Assembly: GCA_013398275.1 (NCBI GenBank) | Contig: VZSE01015521.1 | Coordinates: forward strand, 1,559,893 to 1,623,892 | Reading direction: 5' to 3' | Length of the DNA stretch: 64,000 bases | From: Promerops cafer | Taxonomy: Eukaryota > Chordata > Aves > Passeriformes > Nectariniidae | Shown here: one piece after another, positions 23,040 to 37,100 of the stretch | Position numbering within the stretch: the first letter of the stretch is position 1 | Layout: every line of letters begins with the position of its first letter | Translations under genes and position numbers: made by a program | Notes under the pieces: model-generated | The model's input: the letters and a program-made list of their open reading frames with translations, nothing else | Told to the model about the DNA's origin: nothing | The model's database searches: none

Positions 23040-26000
23040 GACCTAAACATCCTCCTCAAGCCCTCTATCTGTCTTTTCTCTAGAAGGGTATTCACAAAAT
23101 AACACACCATTTTCTCTGTTTTGGAACACCATTACCTGCCCTAGCTATAAAAAAGAGTTCTTCTTCAAAGCTGCTGGAAGCTAGCCATGCAATTCTCACA
23201 TCAGCTTTTATGGCCATGGCAGATCCCTGCAACAAAGTAGAGCCCAGAGTTTAGCCTTAGCTGCTGACCTGCTTCAGCTTCTTGGGAACGTAATTGGTAT
23301 GCTCAAGCTGACAAAAAGAGAATCTTTAACTGGGAGCCAAATTCACTTTTGAGACAAAATCCTGCAGTTACTGCTGAACTCTGTGCCATATGCAAGTAAT
23401 TAAGTTTTGCAGCAGTAATACACCTCCTAACTTTACGCACTCTCGTAAAAGCAGCCTAAGAAACACTTCCAGAACTGCTTATGTCTTTAAGGAAAGTAAA
23501 GCCCTTGGAAAGATGTATTCACAAGAGAGGAAAAACAAGTCATGCTCTACACAGTGGCACTCAGTGATTCTATCAAGTCCTTCTGTCAGCTGAGAATGTG
23601 AGTCAGAGTGTGAATCCCAACACGAAGATTGCAAAGCAGTAATTCCTATACACTGGGATACACATAGCTCCATCTATGCAGTACTGTTCTCCAAAAATAT
23701 CAGCATAACCCAACACTTACAGCTTGACAAATTCAGTGGGCATTTGTGACATCTCAAAAAACAGAAGAGGTTGTCAATTGAACTCTGATGTAAAAGGAGA
23801 AAGGAATACCAGCAAATACGGTAATACATCAACAAATACCTTTACTTGCTTACTCATTTAAGAGTTTTTTTTCTGAGACTTGGTAGTTTGGCCTTTGGAA
23901 CTACAGTCAGAACAGAAAACCAACAGTTTATTCTCAGTGGTGTAAAAGCTTTGACAACATGTAGTGAGCACAACTTCTCATCTCCCTACAAACAGTAAGG
24001 CCGAAAGGAAAAAGAAAAAAGGAAAAAAAAAAAGCTCTATTTACAGATTAAATTAGAATTTTAAGACCATTTGGAGCAAGACCAACTTGCAGCAAGGGCT
24101 CAGCATCGCTTTGTTGCTATGAAACATTATCACAGAGGAATAATCAGCCATAAAAACCTGCAGCTGACTCGTTCTGTGGCAGAAATTATCTCAGCTGAGA
24201 AGGATACTTTCAATTTAAAATGAAGTAGCAATTTTGAACATGGCTCTGAAATATACCTCAAGAATCTCAAATTGGTAACACTGAGACAAGATCCTGGACC
24301 TTAGCAACTAAATCTGAACAGGGCCTTGTGTAATTATAACATTCAGGCAAGCAAAGACAGGTGGAAAACTGAGACACTTCACACATGAATCTCAACAGAA
24401 CTGACCCACACTGTCTTGAGATTCTGAACAGTCCATGGACTGAAGGAAGGAATCACCTCTACCTGTGACTTTAGAAGGTCTGCTACTAATAACTGAAAGA
24501 GGTAACATGATACCAAAAAGAACAGTATCTCAGCTTCAAAACTCATTCTGGGAATGAGAGAAATCTGTGAAGAGGCATTACCTCACTACAGGAGTAACTT
24601 CTAGCAGCAGTGATTTGGGCTTGCTGTGAACCAGGAGGATGGTGTTACAGAAGTATGTATCCCACAGACTTTGAGTCTTGAACCAGTCCTGGGTCTGCAC
24701 ACAGAGACTGATGAAAAGCAGGTATTTACATCCTGAATCTGGGGACCATTTGTACTTACTGATTTGCCTTATGACCAGACTGAAAAGTAATTATCTTTCT
24801 TCTCTTGAGTTAAGAAAACTGTGGAAATGAAAATATTTTACAGTGCCTTTCCCTCTGCTTGTAGATGAAGCAAGTTACTGCTCCTTTTTTGTGCTGAGTG
24901 TGGGTAAGGAGAGTTCTTCAGGACAAATGAGAGAAGCATACAGAGAAAGGCAAAAGGATGTGAATGTACAGGACTGAGCAAAGCTGGTGCATAAGGGCAA
25001 GACTTGCTGCAAACAGAGCATGCCTTGGAATGGATTGTGATGCCCCAGCACTCTGCCAGCTTCACTGCCCCCAAACAGCAATGTAAGCCAGTTTACCATC
25101 TCCACACCCTGCTGGCTCCAAAAGGGACAAGATGACTCCTGGGGTGCAGAGACAGGTGCTCACCTCTAAAAATAGGCAGTCCTGGTAAATTAATGCAATT
25201 AATGTCTTCAAAAGAAACACGTTTATAGAAGTGAAAACACTGAAGGATCACAACATTTCAAATCTTTCATCCAAACAGACTCCCCCAACAGTCACATGAA
25301 TTTGAACTACAAACAAAACAACAGCACTGTGAACTGGCAAAACATGAACAAAATTTTCACTTTGTTGAGACACTGCCTTTTTCCCTTAGAAGTTCTTTTA
25401 GAGCTGTTACTTGAGAGTAGAAATCTCTAAAACCTCCTGGCCTAGATTTTATCTCTTTTTTTCCCTTTTTCATATCCTTGACCAAGTGTCGTTTGTTAAT
25501 CTAAACACACACATCCTTGTGTACAAAAGAAGTTTTCCCCATATTCTCAAAAAGGTTAAAAAAATACAATAGGGAAACTTGACCAGGAATGCTTGAGAGA
25601 TCTGGCAGTACTTGATATATGGGGTTTTGTGGCATAATAATTAAGGAATTATCTTCTAACTTAGTGAATTGTTACACAAAGCAGAAGGTTAAAGTCCTGT
25701 CAGATAACAAACAGGCTCATAAATCAGTTTGCTATTTACATTTTTTTCCTAATGTCTCATCCAGCATTTTTACTTGGAGAAGAAATATGTCTCAAACAAA
25801 GGAAAAAAATTCTCAGTCAAGCAGTATTCAAAAGTAAGACCTTCCAGCATGACAAAAAGCACTATGAAAATAAAATAAAGTATATTTTACCTTCAAACTG
25901 GGGGAACATTACCATTCTTTGATAATACTGAATGGTTTTGGGTTAGATAAAATGACATCACAGTATATAGCAATTTAAAATCCATTTTTATGATGAAGCA

Positions 26001-26629
26001 TTTTAGCACCACAGATACCAAGTTCTCTCAAGCCAGAAATAGTATCTTTACTAGTCACCAAACTAGTTCACTAGACCCGATCACTTTCAATGGGAACAAG
26101 CATATCACCCTCAAATCTGGAAAGTATCTAGATTGTTCTCAGAATTTACAGGGATGTCAGATGCAAACTAGAAAAGTTGCTTTTCTTTCACAAGACCATG
26201 AAGGCAATGACTTCTTTTAGTTTTTACTGCACATCTGATCTTTTAAAATCAGTTACTATGTTTCAAATACTCTATCACTGAACACACGGCACATGTATAT
26301 CACCCTATTTTATCCTGGCACAGATTTTTAGAAATTTTTCTATTGTTGCTTTGCAGGGAAGGGATTCTTTTGTTTTAAATAATTTTGCATCTTTCCACAC
26401 TGCATTTACTAATTTTTGCTTAACTTCTCTCCCACAGACAAAAAGCACTAGGTAACACAGTTCAAAACCAAAACATTTGAGGATCATTAATGTCCAGGAT
26501 GCTTCTGAAGATATAAGTCATTCTTCAGAATCATTACTCTTCCCAGATGAATACTTATATTTTGAAACCAGGTAAAAGGCAAGAGTATTTTTGTCAAATT
26601 GCATTGCCTGAAGTGAATATAAAACATGC

Positions 26630-26643
26630 TTTAGAATTCTAAA
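26630..26643. repeat. Perfect 14-bp palindrome
   Basis: TTTAGAATTCTAAA is fully self-complementary. Short palindromes are expected by chance in AT-rich DNA, so no function is inferred. Confidence 0.8.
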
Positions 26644-27236
26644 ATATAATTTCTAAAGGAAAGAATGCCATTGCAGAAGAGGTTTACTTAATTATCCTGC
26701 AACACTGAAACAGAGACAACAAGATACAGTTGTATTGATTGGAGAGGTGCTTTGTTACCCTGTTCTGTCAGAGGTTAAGTCCTTGATCTCATTAAGGCCA
26801 TGCTTGGTTGTTAGTAAGGGTAATTTTTCTGACAATGTTTTGCTTTTGAGGAACACAGATTTAATTTATTTCAGTTGGGTTAAAAGTTCACCTCTCCATT
26901 TCTTTCCCTTCTTTTTATTCCCCACCAATCTTATCTTTACATGGCCAATTCAATCTTTTTGTCCTTTGATTTTTCTTTTTTTTTAAAGCTTAAATATATA
27001 CGGCTGACCTTTATTTTAATTTAAATTTTCCTTCATACTTTTAGAATGTTGTCAAACTCATTTCCAAATGAACTTGCTGCTACACAGTAAAAGTGGTCTT
27101 TTTTTGCCCCATCAGCAGCAGGATATGTTTAATAGGATGAATTTCTGGGCTTCTCTGATCAATCTGTAATTCACACTGCCATTTCTCAACATATTCCATT
27201 TAGAATTGTACTCTAATACTCTTCTTGTGGCCCAAA

Positions 27237-27263
27237 GCTCCTGAGGTGCTATGCCTCAGGAGC
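27237..27263. repeat. Perfect inverted repeat: 10-bp arms, 7-base loop
   Basis: GCTCCTGAGG (27237-27246) and CCTCAGGAGC (27254-27263) are exact reverse complements, separated by TGCTATG. The stem is GC-rich within an AT-rich surrounding. No T-run follows, and vertebrate genes do not use such terminators. Confidence 0.92.
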
Positions 27264-28881
27264 CCTCAGTTCTGTATCTGGTATTAACAGTGAGGATGCA
27301 GCCATCACACAATTAACATGCCCCTCCTGTGTAATCCAAAAGACTGATGCACAAGACCCATCGTTTGGATCCAACACAGCAATCCTGGCCCATTCCAAAC
27401 AGGCTATGGCAACAGTTTAGTATCTAGGTTTACTGCAAGAATGGTAGAGATTCAATCATTAAGGAACTGCTGTAAATATAAAACCTACTATGGTGATGGC
27501 TCACATGTTGTTTACAAGTGTTACGTGTCTTCTCTTTTTAGATATTTGTGTAGCAACAGCATTTAAAAAAAACCATTCATTTAAAACCATACAGTTTTCT
27601 GAATATATAATGCTGCTTGTAACATTACACATAGAGCTGTTTTTCAGAATGTATGCTTGTCTCTCTTAAATGCAGAGAAGCATTAGAGACAGCAATTATT
27701 TGCTTCAAATATAATATATATTTTCTTGACATACAACATTTATATAAAGTTTCTGAAAGGAAGTCTTGTTAGACTGTGTCACTGGGAAAAAAATAGTATT
27801 AAGATCAGGGATTGCTTGCATTTTTCCGTAAGGCAATAAGGAGTTGCAAAATCCAATTTTGCCAATAAAACCTTCCAACTGAATACAAATTATTAAAAAG
27901 CACAATGCTAATCAAAGCTTGAGGCTTGTTTTAATGTTCTTTCTTTTCCCTTGCTATGAGACTTATGTTCAATAGCTCATAACTAACATGTTAGAAATGC
28001 CAACCAGGTCTGCTATCTAAAATGCACATGCTGTAACTCTCAGTCAATAATAGGTCTAAAAGAGATGACAGAACAGACTTGCACTCCCTCTGTAGTGCAT
28101 CATATTTCTTCCTTGTATGCACTTAGATGCTTCCCAGTGGACAATCTATTCTTCAATAACCTGTATGAACTTCTGTTATAATCTTCTGAATAATAGATCT
28201 ACTTTACACAAAGTAAAGTTACTTTATGAATTTCGCTTTTATATGTTCACCTGCAAAGTAATTATTTGTATCTGAAAGTGCTTACAACTGAGCAACGCTC
28301 CATCATGAAAACAAGGTTTTTATATTGACTAAAAGCATTTTCAAGAATACTAAGAATACTAGCTTCGTTTTTACCTTGAATGATTGCCAACACAGCTTCC
28401 AATTGCGAGGGAGTAGACTTGCACTCCCTTGCTCACCTACTCTGCTTAAGCTTAAATAGTGCAAATAGCCTTTGCAGTTTGTAGTCCATCAGCAAAGCAT
28501 TCCCTCAGTGCAGAGGAAGCCAGCTGGGAGCAGCAGCCTTCTCCCTCAGCACACACAGCAGGCAGGGGTGGGAGCATAAAGGCAGCATGACTGACATAAA
28601 ATTCCTGACCAGGTTCTAGGCAAGGCCATTTTAATTCAGTCCAGCTAGATACCTGCTTATTCCTCAGTCCCACACACTCCATGTACACTGATGACTCAGT
28701 CTGAGCTCCAACTCTAAACACCACAGTTTTGATCAATGACAAAACAAGCAAAAAGGCACAGATTTATGATTCAAAAGGAAAGATTAGTGCTGAATGGGGA
28801 AGCACAAGCTCATCTTATTGGCACCTTCTTAAAACTTTAACACTAATAGTAATTTTTCCCTTTTCCTGCAAAACTCATTTA

Positions 28882-28920
28882 GCTATGAAGCTCACATGAC
28901 AAAAATGTGAGCCTCATAGC
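28882..28920. repeat. Inverted repeat: 16-bp arms, 7-base loop
   Basis: GCTATGAAGCTCACAT (28882-28897) faces ATGTGAGCCTCATAGC (28905-28920) across GACAAAA. One pair mismatches on the plus strand (A against C). On the minus strand, the ANO10 sense direction, it becomes a G-T wobble, so an RNA hairpin there would be fully paired. Confidence 0.9.
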
Positions 28921-30053
28921 AGAGAGAAAGAACAAGACTAAAAGTGGAACTAACACGTCTTCCTCCACAGATTAGAGTTACAAATATTATTAAGCCAGAC
29001 AATAGCTCTGGAAATGAAAAATGAAAAGCAATCCCCTATCACCACATATCTCAGAGCACGAGTTTGGAGATCATATGCTGAAAACCAGTTTCTGAGAAAG
29101 TGTCAGCATGCTCTATTTTTGTTGGCACAACCAGCAGTGCTCTAGTTCTGAAAATCAGGTCAATGCTACTTTTGTACCTACACGCTTGAAATCAGACATC
29201 CGTATTTTTTAAGTTCTGTCTTACTATACAATATTTACCGTTTGTCCGAGTACTTGAGTCACTGAAACAGACAAGCACTAATAATAATTACCCTGAAATT
29301 AAAGACTAGACACGCAGAAGTTGGATCAAGACTTTTTTTGTTGAGCAAAAGTAAATTAAAACCATGTATGAGATTTTCTTTCATCTAAGTTTAATTATCT
29401 AATAAATCAAGCATAGCCAAAGCTAGCAGGTTCCCCATCCCCAGATGGCATACTGTTCCATTCCAAATGAAGGCAGGAATGACTCTCTGCAGGTGTCTAT
29501 ACATTCCCCTTGCCCAGACAGTAGTCTAGGCAACTGGCTTCAGACAGATACTAGCTTTCACATTGTTAAAGGTTAGGGCAGACTTTCCAATTTGTAGGAT
29601 CTTAAGAATAAATGCCATGAAAACCTCACCAGTTGAACTCGGAGGGAAATAAGCACAACAGTGCTTGAGTAGAAGAAATACTCCAAAACCTTTTTATGCA
29701 GAAAAGTCACTTTGAAACATTTAAAACAGTGTAATTTATGAAATATGATGTACAGTTCCTACTCTGTTGTGATTACTGAAGCTAACTACTATAATAGTTC
29801 TCCTGCTTAGGTTGTGAGGTGTGTACTTAATAGGTTCATTTACATGAATGGGTGCAGGCAGAGGTCTCACATTTTACAATGCTGATCTCTGCAGGGCTTT
29901 CATACAGCGTTAATGGTAATAAGTTCAGTATTTTAATATGAAAAATAAAGACTTCAGAAAACCTTTAACCTGTATGTGAAATATAGAATATTAGAGAAAA
30001 TTTTGTGAACTATTTTTGCATAGGTAAAGGATGCTGATACTACAGTACTGGAG

Positions 30054-30071
30054 AATATTTTAGAAAATATT
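30054..30071. repeat. Near-palindrome AATATTTT-AG-AAAATATT
   Basis: Two 8-bp arms with a 2-base centre. AT-only composition makes chance origin likely. Confidence 0.7.
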
Positions 30072-30440
30072 ATGTCTCGTGTATGCTCTGATGTGTTCAG
30101 TCTCAACTATTTTAAAATTACTGTATTGTGCTTACACTGGATTACCTGGAGATAAACATTTTTCTTAATTTTGGACTTCTGCGGGAAAAAAAACCCAAAC
30201 ACACAAAGATACATCTTCACTAACTCATCATCTGGGACATCCCAAACATTTGTACATGCACATCAAAAGAAAATCCGAAAAGATGCATTGTTTTCAAGCT
30301 TCTGGAATAAAATTATAATGCACTTCATGTACAATAAAATTACTGAATTAATTTCCTTTCCCAAAACATAAAGATCAGCTTTCTGGGTCTCTCTCATAAT
30401 CATCCAGCTGTGCAGGTTTCTCTAGTGCTGAGGAAATAAA

Positions 30441-31125
30441 CATAGAATTGTTTTGGCTGGAGAAGATCTCTAAGATCAAGTCCAACTGTTAACCCAGCAC
30501 AGCAAAGTTCATCACTAAATTGTGCCCCTTCATGTCACATGTACAGGTCTTTTGAATACCTCCAAGGATGGTGATTCAACCACTTCCCTGGGCAGCCTGT
30601 TCCAATGCTTAACATCTCCTCTCTTCTCCTTACAGAGAAGAAATTTTTGCTCATACCCAATCTAAACCTCCCCTGGAGCAACTTGAGGCCATTTTCTCTT
30701 GCTCTACTGCTTGTTACTGGAGAGAAGACACTGACTCCCACCTTGCCACAACCTCCTTTCAGGCAGTTTTAGAGAGTAAGAAGGTTCCCCCTGAGCCTCC
30801 TTTTCTCCAGGCTACACAATCCCAGCTCCACAGCCACTTCTCACACAGTCCTCACTCATCTCAAGCTCCAGACCCTTCACCAGCTTTGTTGCCCTTCCCT
30901 GGACTCACTCCAGCACCTCAATGTTCTTTCTGTCCCAAAACTGAACACAGGATTTGAGGTGCAGCCTCACCAGTACTGAGTACAGAGGAACAATCCCTGC
31001 CCAGGTCCTGCTGGCCACATTATTGCTGATGCAGGCCAAGATGCCATTGGCCTTCTCGGCACACTGCTGGTTAATGTTCAGCTGCTGTTGACCACACTAC
31101 CAACAGTTTCTTTTCTTGCTGAAAA
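30441..31125 (-). mobile_element. CR1 LINE, 5'-truncated copy on the minus strand
   Basis: This is a CR1 retrotransposon 3' portion in reverse orientation. The left end carries CATAGAAT, the remnant of the (ATTCTATG)n 3' terminus, then the typical reverse-complement CR1 order: a GATCAAGTCCAAC segment, CCTCCAAGGATGGTGATTCA, CTTCCCTGGGCAGCCTGTTC, CTCCAGACCCTTCACCAGCT, and finally GATGCCATTGGCCTTCT near the right end. It includes the end of the reverse-transcriptase ORF (minus frame 30535-30741 reads PGKWLNHHPWRYSKDL, matching the conserved PGEWLNHHPWRYLKT-like tail) and the 3' UTR. Several disruptions make it non-functional. 5' truncation is normal for CR1. The exact right edge is uncertain by a few tens of bases. 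Confidence 0.93.
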
Positions 31126-34098
31126 GTGAACTTTCATCACACCAGTGTGTCTCCCATCAGAAAACATTTAACCTTGGTTTTACTGGTCCAGCAGTCCCTC
31201 ATTTACATGGCTGAAGAAAACTCAGATTACAGAGAAACAAACACACAAAGAAAAGACCACCTTCCAGGAACAAGACCCAGATAACAAGAAATTAATTCTA
31301 ATTAAAAACAATGAAGAACTAAAGGCAACTGGGGTAAAAGCAGCATTCTGAAATTCCCAAGTAGGTGTAAAGAGATAATTTTTTTGTCAGATATAGTCCA
31401 GGAATTCCAGATCAAAACAGGTAACTTGTAGTATACCCACACACTTCCAACTATTCTCCCTACTCTGTGAATTCCCAGTGCAGATTTGTGCAGTCAAATG
31501 TGCTTTTAAGTGACACATTAAATTAGGACTCTCACACCTTTTTAGAAAACTTAGGTCAATTTACTGGTAAAGCCCTCGGGCCATCAGTATTTCCAGTTTA
31601 GTATTTCCCATCAACAAGTCAAATGCAAACATTTTAAGCTTCATTAGTCTTCAGCAATCCCAAATGCCAGTTTCTTGATTACCTACTGGGTTGTTGCATA
31701 CTACTCCATCTTTTAAGCTGGAGGAGGGATTACAGTGTTATAAAATCACTTAGAACTTGCATCATAAACTGAACTATTCATACCATCTGTTATAAAAGAG
31801 CGAATTGTTCTCCCTGCTGAAGGAAAGATTGAGGTTAATCCGCTTCCCCAGCGCTGTGCAGCGAATCGGAAGAGCAGGGTACACTAAAATGCTGAAATCT
31901 AGAGTTGCCCATTTCATGACAATTCTATATTATCTTTTCAACAACTTGGATGCACAGCTACCCCAGCACATCAGTCTCATGCCCTAAAAATTCTAGGACT
32001 ATTCTAGTTCTTGAGGCTGCAAATGACTTTTTTCTTTTTTAACATTTGTATATTATTAGCTATAACATTATTACTTCATGCCCAGATAGTTCAGCTGGAG
32101 AATCCAGCCTCTGCATGGGATGTTTAAGACAGTTATTTCAAGTGCTTCAGGTCAATAAGCCAATACTACTGCACTCTTGTAAATGAGGCCAGGATTTCTC
32201 ATGAGGTTTTACCAATAACTTCACAAATATTAAATTATTCCTTTCATCCTCTTTGTCTTACCTAACACCATAGATCCCATTTAAAAAAAAAAAAAAGTTC
32301 ATTGTGTTCTAGGAGACTTTATGCAAATAGAACTCTGATAGATTCAGCTGGAAAATGAAACTCCTACCTACATTGCCATCTTATTGTTTGCAGAATGGAA
32401 CAATTAGAATTTAGAAATAAATTAATTTTCATGGTAAAACTAAAAACAGAAAGCTCATTATACAAAGAGTAAAACAGCTTTAAATAGGTGTATTTTATTT
32501 TCTCATTTAATTATTTTCCTATGCAAGTATTTTGACTGTGTGTTTATGCCAAATTTCTCTCCCATCAGAGCTTACTTTCTGATAATCATGACTGCTGGAT
32601 TAGAAAGCAATGGTAAGACCCTTCCTGCAAGAAAGTTTCATATTTGAGCTCAAACAAAATATCCAAAAATACGGAAAGAAATATAGCAGAACAGAATGAA
32701 AATAACAGGTGAAAATGTGTCCTACATTCAAGTGCAATGCACAGAAGAAATTCCTTTTGAGTAGTTCCAGGCAGGTGCTCTGGTGGCACATACTATGATG
32801 AAAGAGGAAAAGAAGCATCTTACAGACACAGGAGAAATAGTCTGGGCTCAGGCCCACTTATCCATTTCCACAAGATTTGGAAATACTACACATACTTGGC
32901 TTCCGTAGCAAAAGCTCTTAAGCAAGCTTGTATGATATGACAAAGTTACTTATAATTTACAATGTAAGATTCATGCTGAAGAAAATTTGCAAATAAGAGG
33001 AAAAAAAAACCTAAAGATTTCATTGGTCAGAAGAATTCAAGGTAAAAAACCTGCAATTCTGCACTAAATTATAAGAGGAAGAAAAAGCTTTACAGTTTTT
33101 ATGAATGAAGAAATAAATTCTAGTTAAGTTACTTTAAGACTTCAGTATTTCAGCATTTTCAGTATGACAGGAAAAAAAAGAGCTAATGAAAATATTTTAT
33201 TTTTAACCACAGGCACAGGAAAAAAAAGCAAAGTAAAGCTTAGTGAAGTAAACATCTCATTTTCTCATGTGTGCACTGTCCCCAGTAGACACATTATTTA
33301 AGATCTACATGCCTTACCACATGAAAACTAGATGTAACCTTACCCATGTCACAGACACATACAACTCTACCAAGATCCCAGTGCAAGCTTCAAGGACAGT
33401 ACTATCCAGAAGGCATTGCTTCTGAAAAAGTACAAAGCCACTTTAAAATCTTGCTCTTTACTGTGGCTGCATAGTTAGTTTGTCTTTCAGAGGAACATGC
33501 ACACACCATGAGGTGATGATAAAATCTAGAGCTGTAATGCTGTTTACAGGGACTATACATGAATCAAACCATGGCTTTATCCAAGTGTGACAGAATTCCT
33601 AAGAGACAGAAGGAGCTCACTGAACCATCACACTCTTCTAATGAGTAAACACCTTTCTGTCTCTCCTAATCTCTACAATAAACACCAATCAGTAATTCTA
33701 GGCCCTCCTCTTCATTCAGTATGACACCTAATTCTGAAAAGATAAATGTGATTATTTTGACAGAAAAAACAGATGATGCAAAACAAATGGCTTACATCAG
33801 CCTTCCTGTAGAATCAAGCCAGAATGTTCCCATTTTGTAAACAAAAGCTTTTTTTCAGTCTAAACTCACAACTGGTTATATACCAAGTTTCTAACATATA
33901 AACCTTGAAAAATAATTTTGTTTTTATCCACCACACTTACCCAATTTTGAGCAGGTACTACTGAAGGCTAAAAAAAAGCAAATTATCTGGGTATACACAA
34001 ATGCAGACTGAAACTGTGGAGATTTAACACTCCTTTCCTTCTGGTTTACCAGAATTATACTAATGTGCAACATTCTGTCTTATTCACTGTGCTGCTTA

Positions 34099-34157
34099 TG
34101 AAGTATTTTAATACTGTGGTTTCATGAGGTTTTAAAAAACAAACAGAAAATACTTCA
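34099..34157. repeat. Inverted repeat: 11-bp arms, 37-base spacer
   Basis: TGAAGTATTTT (34099-34109) and AAAATACTTCA (34147-34157) are exact reverse complements. The long AT-rich spacer makes a stable hairpin less likely than for the short-loop cases. Confidence 0.75.
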
Positions 34158-37100
34158 CTTTTAAATTCAATGATGCTCACAAGATTTCAATACTGAACTA
34201 TTTGCTCTAAAAGGTCCTTTCCTTATTAAACTTCTAAGACAATGCTGATGAGCAGATGAAGAACGTGTCTGTAACAGAATTTATCAGGTTTTAGTAATAA
34301 TGCACCTATCACATTATCACCATTAAAAAAAAAAACCTGAGTTTTCCCATAATGAAGGTGCTGTAAAATCTGATAGAATCCAACTCTCTCCTACTGCAGC
34401 AGGATAGCAAAGCTTTGAAAAAAAAAATCAGACATGCCCACTATATGGAACTAGGCTCTAGCATTTTATTTCTTTGATAAACTCTTTCAAGCTCTCACTC
34501 ACAAAAATTCTGAAGCATTAACTTGACATTTGGATTCAGGTATAAGACTTAATTATATCCAAACTGCTGAGACTTTGTCAGTGTTTGATGGTAAACAAGA
34601 AGCTAGAAGATTTTGTTATGTGGTACATCCCCTTTAATGATAAAGCTAAACATGTTCCCTCAGTAGTGACAATTCTTAATTAAAAAAAAAAAAACACTAG
34701 GACAGTGAAGAAACTTCTTAACCCACTATACAAGTCACTGTAACATGGTTACCACAGCACTTATAAATTCTAAATCTTTTTTCCCTTCCTTAAAAAAAAA
34801 AAGAAAGAAAGATGTTGGGGGGTGGAAGAGTATATTTTTACTCAGGTTATTTGACTGTGTATTACAGAATCAATAATTTTGTCTATTGCTCATTGTAATG
34901 TTGAGTTATTCCTCCAGTGAAATTAATGCTTTTTGGTTAAAGGACTTTCCCTATTTAAATTCTGCCTATCTCTAGTGAATTCAGAAAGATTTTTCATCCT
35001 TCTCTAGAGGACCTGATAACAGAGGCTTTTTTTCCCTACTTATTTTAGAAATTGCAGGTGTTTATTATCTGATTTATCACCAAAAGAAAAACCACAAAAG
35101 CAAACTCTTTTAAAGAATATCACACAATTTAGAACTACATAACATAGCTGGAAGCTACTTCAATCCCTTTGACCTTGTATTCACTAGAGGAAATAAATAA
35201 AAACCCCTCTGTGCTCAAGCAACTCCATCCAAGGTAACACCCTATGGAAAACAAAGTAGCTTTTGATCATCTAGGATGAAATGAATGGGCTCATCTGAAT
35301 TAAGGGAAGACCAGAGCTCCATCTTTAAACCTCTTCAGGAGTTAGTGAGAAGTCATTAGAGCACAAGCTCACAGCGTACCAACAGGGTACCTCCCATCCA
35401 CAGGTACTGATTCAGCTGGCTTGCAACCATTATCTGCACCTTGCAGTTCAAGGAACTGGGGCAGTGAGCAAATTCATACCAGTGACACTTTCCAGGAAAT
35501 GGATAATCAGCAAAAAAGATGGGAATCTTGGACTCCAAAGGTTGGCAAATAACATGGATAGATATGAAGACCAAATGCCTAATTATTTTGCATGCTATTT
35601 TTTGTAATTCATTTCCTATCTCATTGCTTCTGCCTCTGTTACAGGATTAATTAAAGCCTAGGACAGGGCCTCTTCTGAAGCAATGGTAGCACTTTTTCCT
35701 TCCTTGAGTTAGGTAATATGCCTCACCAACTTTGCCTCCTTTTCCTCTCAAGAAGTCACTGTTTTCCCTGGTTTGGAAGCTCACAAATGAATCACTGCTT
35801 GTCTCAGGCTATTTAAACTGTCAGTATTTCACTCCAGCAGAAACAGAAAGTATAATCTCTGCTAGACATGATATGTATTATCATCATTTATTTGTTCTGT
35901 ATCATAAAAATCACAGGTTAGCAAAGCCAAACAAAAATTAATATCCCATCAATGGGGGAAATGAGGATTTTTTTTTTTTTAACTTAATGACACATTTTAT
36001 GTTTTGGGTTTTTTAAAATCTTTAAAGAAGGGAAGCACTGAAGAATCTGAAGACAGGGACCAGGAACTCATGGCCAGCACTCAGAAGATCAGGTGTTTTG
36101 CTTAAGTGGGGGAAATGCTTAATTCATAGTCCAAACACCACTGACTGCTCATCAGCACTCTCAAGTAAAATACTGTCCTGCAAGACACATCCACTTTACA
36201 GTTCAATAACTAAGAAGTTCTGTATTTCAAAGATAGGAAGGAAGGTTTAAAAAAACCCCAAAGAAATAGTCTTTTCAAGATATCTTTCCTAACTATAAAA
36301 ATACCTTATATTAACACACATACACTCATCCTTCCATTGTATTGTGTTTTAGATATAGTCCCAAACTACATCTGAAGACTTTGTGTCACACTTGATCTTT
36401 GAAATTAGTAACATCTGTATGTATGCAGCAGTCCCCTGATATTTTTTGGTAGCAGAATGAAAGCCTTTATCTTCAATGCAATCAAGTTCGAATTCATAGA
36501 TATTCATGGAAGTGGAACCATACAAATGAATTACTGGGGCCATAGAAGTATTACACTTTACAAAAGACTGTTATTTTAAACCAGTTCAAAAGCTAATGAC
36601 ACAATCTGCTGGAATAGCATTGGGTGAAAAGAGGGGCTGGGTTTTGTTCAGAGGAGTCGCAGGAAAAGGAGCTTTTATTCCACTGGAGAATTACATTAGA
36701 CTAATTATCATGTGCTTACCAGAAAACCAAAATAGTCCTCACAAGAATTAGCATCTACAGTCTCCTTTTCTTCATTTTGTTGTGGTGGAGAGGTAAATAT
36801 ACATACCAGGACTTTCTGAAAATAAATCCTTGACATGCTATTAACAGAGAATAGTCTTTATTAATTATGAGATGAAATGTTATATTCTAAGAGTTACAAA
36901 TGCTTCATGACACAAGTCTTACAACATTAAAGAGGGCGGAACAAACCACTACAGAAATGCATGTATGGGATATAATCTAATGAGTTCTTCTGGAATTTAT
37001 TTGGGCATACAGGTGTCAGTCACCTGCGACTATTTTAGAAGTTCATATTTCAAAACACTGTTTCAGTTTTACTTCCCTTCCCATGAACAGTATTAATGCT

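Noticed and set aside
30535..30741. 68-codon minus frame as a host gene
   Set aside because: It is the tail of the CR1 reverse-transcriptase ORF.
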